Shown piece by piece: positions 62,301 to 64,000 of a DNA stretch of 64,000 bases. Under the pieces are notes generated by a model that made no database searches, was not told the DNA's origin, and was given only the letters and a program-made list of their open reading frames with translations. The stretch is from the NCBI RefSeq assembly GCF_037975245.1, contig NC_092564.1, positions 7,973,984 through 8,037,983 on the forward strand, in the 5' to 3' direction. Origin of the DNA: Apostichopus japonicus. Its lineage: Eukaryota; Echinodermata; Holothuroidea; Aspidochirotida; Stichopodidae. Position numbers and translations under genes: made by a program. The number at the start of each line of letters is the position of its first letter. The stretch's first letter is position 1.

Positions 62301-62770
62301 TCCGATCACATTTTGTGATCACAAAAGTGTTGGCTATAGTGTTGGTTACTTTATGGGAACATGTAGGACCACAATTACTTGGACTATTTGAGCCCAATCT
62401 TGCTTGATAATATTATGTGTATTGTCATATACCCCAAGCAAGGAACCACAGTGCCCTTGGGCTCTTGTTCATTCTACCATTCCAAGTGCCTACACGCATA
62501 TTTTTCTTGTGGATAGTTTCCTTGGAAAATTGTCTTGGTTTTCTTCGACGATCGCCGGAAGTTTTTTAGCTTCGGATCTTTAGAAGTTTGACAGTCCTTT
62601 CCTGACCGATAAGTATCCTTTTTATCAAAAAGGGAGGGTTTTGGGGACTGTTTTCGTAGTGCGTTTCCTCCTCGGGTTGGTTTGCGGCGGGGTTAGCAGT
62701 TCCGCGAAACTGCCTAGGTTCCCGCCCTATTCCTCCCCACGCTATAGCGTGTTGTTGTTTTTGTGTTTTC
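59351..62770 (+). repeat. Terminal repeat of a DIRS-like retroelement, interrupted by copy C
   Basis: 59351-59483 and 62470 to about 62770 together match the solo repeats at 24607 and (inverted) 29100, in the same order of landmarks. The second part contains GATAAGTATCCTTTTT and GGGTTTTGGGGACTG. It leads, after about 300 bp, into the GC-rich open frame at 63067, which suggests it is the element's 5' terminal repeat plus leader. Its 3' limit is approximate. Confidence 0.55.
59484..62469. repeat. AGGTCA-rich dispersed repeat, copy C (2986 bp)
   Basis: It begins TTTTTGGTTCCTTGC and ends GGGCTCTTGTT, with the inverted AAGCAAGGAACC at 62436-62447. Half-site clusters are clear. AGGTCA at 59852 and 59862 are 4 apart (DR4). 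TGACCC 59971, TGACCT 59978, 59989 and 59999 are spaced 1, 5 and 4 (DR1, DR5, DR4). AGGTCA 60213, 60221 and 60228 are spaced 2 and 1. It sits in a terminal repeat whose empty form occurs at 24607. No target duplication longer than 1-2 bp is visible. Non-coding. Confidence 0.9.
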
Positions 62771-63066
62771 TTAGCTTGTTTACTAGCTTTCTTCCCCCCA
62801 ATTAGTTTCTCTCGTCCCCCTTTTGGGGATTCATATTGCTCACATATATTCACTCTTTTTCGTATGTATTTCTCGCTCTCTCATTTTTGTTTCAGCTTGC
62901 ATTTTCATGTTAGGCCACCCCGTAGCGTTACCTTGTTTACCGTTGCTAGGTTACGCTACGCTCCACCTAAGCCTAATTCCCTCCCTAGTTCTCCCCTCTT
63001 ACGTTAAGCTTCTATTGTTGTTCATTTATCACTTAGAAGTAATCTTCCTTAATCCGGTTATTCAGC

Positions 63067-64000
63067 ATGTCACGCAATCCATTGAAGTGCATCAACTGCT
63101 CTATGTTTCGCCCAGGCAGAGCCTGGGACGAACACGACCTTTGTCCAAAATGCAGATCCTGCACTCGACGAGACCCCTGCCTGGTGTGTATTAAGTTTAC
63201 ACCAGCTCAGTGGCAGGACATCGACCTGTGGCTTGAGGGCTTACGTAGCAAGCTCCAGGGAAGGCTGGACTCGATCCCGAGCGCAATCGGGGCGCCGGAG
63301 GTTCCAGGAATAACGGGAGATAGAGAGGAGGAGGGAGTAGTAGAGAGAGAGGTGGAGGAGAGTGGCCAGGAGAGGGCCGAAGGAGAGAAAGAGGTAGAGA
63401 GAGAGGAAAGAGAAAGAGAAAGAATTCCCCTAACGGCCCCGGCTACGTCCGGATCAGTTACGGCCAGAGGGAAGGGCAGGAGCAAAGGCAAGGCTCCTGC
63501 CAGGAAAAGACCTCCAAAGCAGAGGCACAGCTCGGCCGGGCTGGAGACTCCGTCTCAGTCCGGGCCGCAGCTAAACAGACCCACAGAGCGCGGCCCCCCG
63601 GCCGTGGGAGGCTCGGGTCCTAAAGAGAGAGCAACCGAGGGGACGCGGAGACGGAGCCGGTCCCGTTCCAGGGAGCCGGACAGGGAGCCGGAGAGGCGGG
63701 TTCCAACGGAGATCCCGGCCCGAGAAAGTAGGGAGAGAGAGTCCTCCCGCCGACCCAGAAGGGAGAGATCGGGGTCGCATACAAGATCCCCAAGACGTAG
63801 AGAGAGGAAGAGATACTCTCCAATCTCCGACGAGTCCTCGGACTCTTCCGACGATGGATACAGAAGATCCAAGAGGAGGCGCCGGTCCCCGAGACGGCGT
63901 CAGGAAGAGGAACCAGCTTGGCTTTCCAAACTCACCGGCCTGCTACGGCCCCTGCTGGAGCAAAGGACGTCCACGGTAGCCGACGTGGCACCGGGCCCTA
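63067..64000 (+). CDS. Retroelement gag-like ORF (DIRS-type), runs off the window
   Basis: From ATG 63067 the frame stays open for 311 codons to the window edge. The N-terminus holds a Cys/His cluster (C8, C11, H23, C26, C29, C32, C38, C41) with the phrase HDLCPKCRSCTRRDPCLVC and then QWQDIDLW. A Glu/Arg-rich stretch, a basic segment and a long RS/RRRS-rich tract follow, ending with EEEPAWLSKLTGLLRPLLEQ. A small zinc-binding head with charged low-complexity regions resembles the gag-like ORF1 of DIRS-type retrotransposons in marine animals, as I recall them. GC content is far above its surroundings, as expected for an inserted element. Alternatives are an SR-like host protein or another retroelement gag. 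The RT, RNase H and tyrosine recombinase that would settle it lie outside the window. Confidence 0.6.
   Translation, partial: MSRNPLKCINCSMFRPGRAWDEHDLCPKCRSCTRRDPCLVCIKFTPAQWQDIDLWLEGLRSKLQGRLDSIPSAIGAPEVPGITGDREEEGVVEREVEESGQERAEGEKEVEREERERERIPLTAPATSGSVTARGKGRSKGKAPARKRPPKQRHSSAGLETPSQSGPQLNRPTERGPPAVGGSGPKERATEGTRRRSRSRSREPDREPERRVPTEIPARESRERESSRRPRRERSGSHTRSPRRRERKRYSPISDESSDSSDDGYRRSKRRRRSPRRRQEEEPAWLSKLTGLLRPLLEQRTSTVADVAPGP

Larger units (their letters stand above)
51338..64000 (+). other. Intron 4 of the RFX-family gene (3' end beyond window)
   Basis: No exon continuing the winged helix (a K-Y-C...L start in the right phase) was found after 51337. The sequence up to 64000 is a hAT element with a nested repeat, a second hAT end, unique AT-rich DNA (57160-59340), and a retroelement interrupted by repeat copy C. 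Either the gene continues past 64000 or the gene is truncated or the assembly rearranged here. Confidence 0.5.

Noticed and set aside
63207-63872. Several minus-strand open frames opposite the gag-like ORF
   Set aside because: They are Ser/Leu/Pro-rich shadows of a GC-rich Arg/Glu coding strand.

Overview
This window looks like nuclear DNA from a bilaterian animal, probably a marine invertebrate deuterostome such as an echinoderm. The organism call is inference from style: AT-rich non-coding DNA, short exons split by very long introns, and many decayed LINE, hAT, DIRS-like and unclassified repeats. There are no bacterial operons. The only host gene I can support is a four-exon 5' portion of an RFX5/RFX7-family transcription factor gene on the + strand.

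Layout. 1-4537 is upstream non-coding sequence with two RFX-type X-box motifs. 4538-5420 is a 5'-truncated LINE on the - strand. 5743-5986 is a likely promoter/5' leader. The RFX gene starts at ATG 5987. Its exons are 5987-6126, a 34-nt microexon at 9851-9884, 34208-34305 and 51215-51337. Splice phases agree at all three junctions, and the joined protein (131 complete codons plus a split one) runs through the conserved leucine-rich LYLYL-type segment into the start of the RFX winged helix. The rest of the DNA-binding domain lies beyond the window.

The introns (about 3.7, 24.3, 16.9 and more than 12.6 kb) hold mobile elements. These include a hAT-type MITE (33627-33981) and a TIR element with a 6-bp duplication (9236-9692). 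A hAT-type element (51888-56864) has a perfect 8-bp target duplication and is split by a nested repeat. Minisatellites lie at 10288-10660, 20257-20705 and 42735-44155.

The most unusual component is a 2.3-3.2 kb repeat family in three direct copies (34393-36667, 53283-56451, 59484-62469). It has hairpin ends, internal units of about 399 bp and very dense AGGTCA/TGACCT half-sites in DR1, DR2, DR4 and DR5 spacings, the geometry bound by nuclear-receptor dimers.

The right end (from about 59351) appears to be the terminal repeat and the start of a retroelement. Its GC-rich open frame begins at 63067 and runs off the window, encoding a Cys/His cluster followed by an RS-rich tract, most like a DIRS-type gag. 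Related terminal repeats occur at 24607-24950, 29100-29412 (inverted) and 44171-44285. Copy C of the AGGTCA-rich repeat interrupts the one at 59351, so the intact relatives serve as empty-site comparators.
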